Assembly (NCBI GenBank): GCA_947177545.1
Contig: CAMWVF010000068.1
Location: 1 to 6,319, forward strand
From: an uncultured Clostridia bacterium
Lineage (GTDB): Bacteria > Bacillota > Clostridia > Oscillospirales > Ruminococcaceae
Reading direction: 5' to 3'
DNA length: 6,319 bases
A program made the translations under genes and the position numbers. Shown here piece by piece: positions 6,209 to 6,319 of the stretch. The notes below the pieces were generated by a model, which saw only the letters and a list, made by a program, of their open reading frames with translations, had not been told where the DNA came from and did not search any database. Within the stretch, counting starts at the first letter, position 1; the number at the start of each line of letters is the position of its first letter.

Positions 6209-6237
6209 TTTTTGAACACGTATTAGTTTTTTGAACA
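6209..6237 (-). promoter_or_regulatory. direct repeats upstream of the -35 box, candidate activator sites
   Basis: TGTTCAAAAA occurs twice in the same orientation on the minus strand (6218-6209 and 6237-6228), 19 bp apart, about two helical turns. The nearer copy ends 6 bp upstream of the -35 hexamer. Tandem half-sites abutting the -35 box are the usual layout for AraC-family activators, and such a regulator is encoded in the same presumed operon. The binding is inference. Confidence 0.45.
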
Positions 6238-6319
6238 ATCAAATTTTCGGGCTTGTTTTATCAAAGCTCGGCAGATACGGGGTTTTTATTAAAATCCCAT
6301 ATTCAAAATTCAAATATAT
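6238..6319. other. right-edge intergenic DNA without a gene
   Basis: This is AT-rich non-coding sequence upstream of the binding-protein promoter. The only structure seen is a small imperfect inverted repeat: GGG (6280-6282) and TTTT (6284-6287) pair with AAAA (6291-6294) and CCC (6296-6298). It could be the end of a terminator of a gene beyond the window, but it lacks a clear T tail on either strand. Confidence 0.4.

Overview
The window looks like a chromosomal stretch from a low-to-mid GC anaerobic Firmicute, most like the fibre-degrading ruminococci (Oscillospiraceae). The grounds are strong AGGAGG-type ribosome binding sites, sigma-A style promoters with 17-bp spacers, AT-rich spacers between more GC-rich genes, and a domain-permuted GH3 beta-glucosidase of the kind known from Ruminococcus albus and Butyrivibrio fibrisolvens. 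The genus is an inference from gene content; there is no rRNA or other marker that fixes it.

Layout from left to right. (1) The N-terminal 168 codons of rsmG (16S rRNA m7G methyltransferase) lie on the minus strand and run off the left edge. (2) A 340-bp divergent spacer (505-844) carries promoters for rsmG and for the beta-glucosidase, plus a 101-bp hairpin repeat just upstream of the beta-glucosidase ribosome binding site. (3) A 916-residue cytoplasmic GH3 glycosidase (845-3595, plus strand) has its domains in swapped order and an extra C-terminal beta-rich domain. (4) A second, 105-bp copy of the same repeat lies directly after its stop codon, followed by a strong convergent terminator. 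(5) An AraC-family regulator (3749-4594, minus). (6) A hairpin spacer, then a lipoprotein sugar-binding protein of an ABC importer (4670-6091, minus). (7) A leader and promoter region (6092-6319) holds a near-consensus promoter, a palindrome inside the leader, and two direct repeats just upstream of the -35 box.

Taken together, 723-6319 reads as a small glycan-use locus. The surface lipoprotein captures an oligosaccharide, probably a beta-glucoside or cellodextrin. The cytoplasmic GH3 enzyme splits it after import, and the AraC-family protein senses the sugar and probably activates one or both promoters. The permeases and ATPase are not here, so the importer must be completed from elsewhere. 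The rsmG gene is housekeeping and unrelated.

I did not find a new defence, mobile or RNA system. The most unusual features are the pair of long palindromic repeats bracketing the glycosidase gene, and the well-formed candidate operator sites in front of the binding-protein gene.
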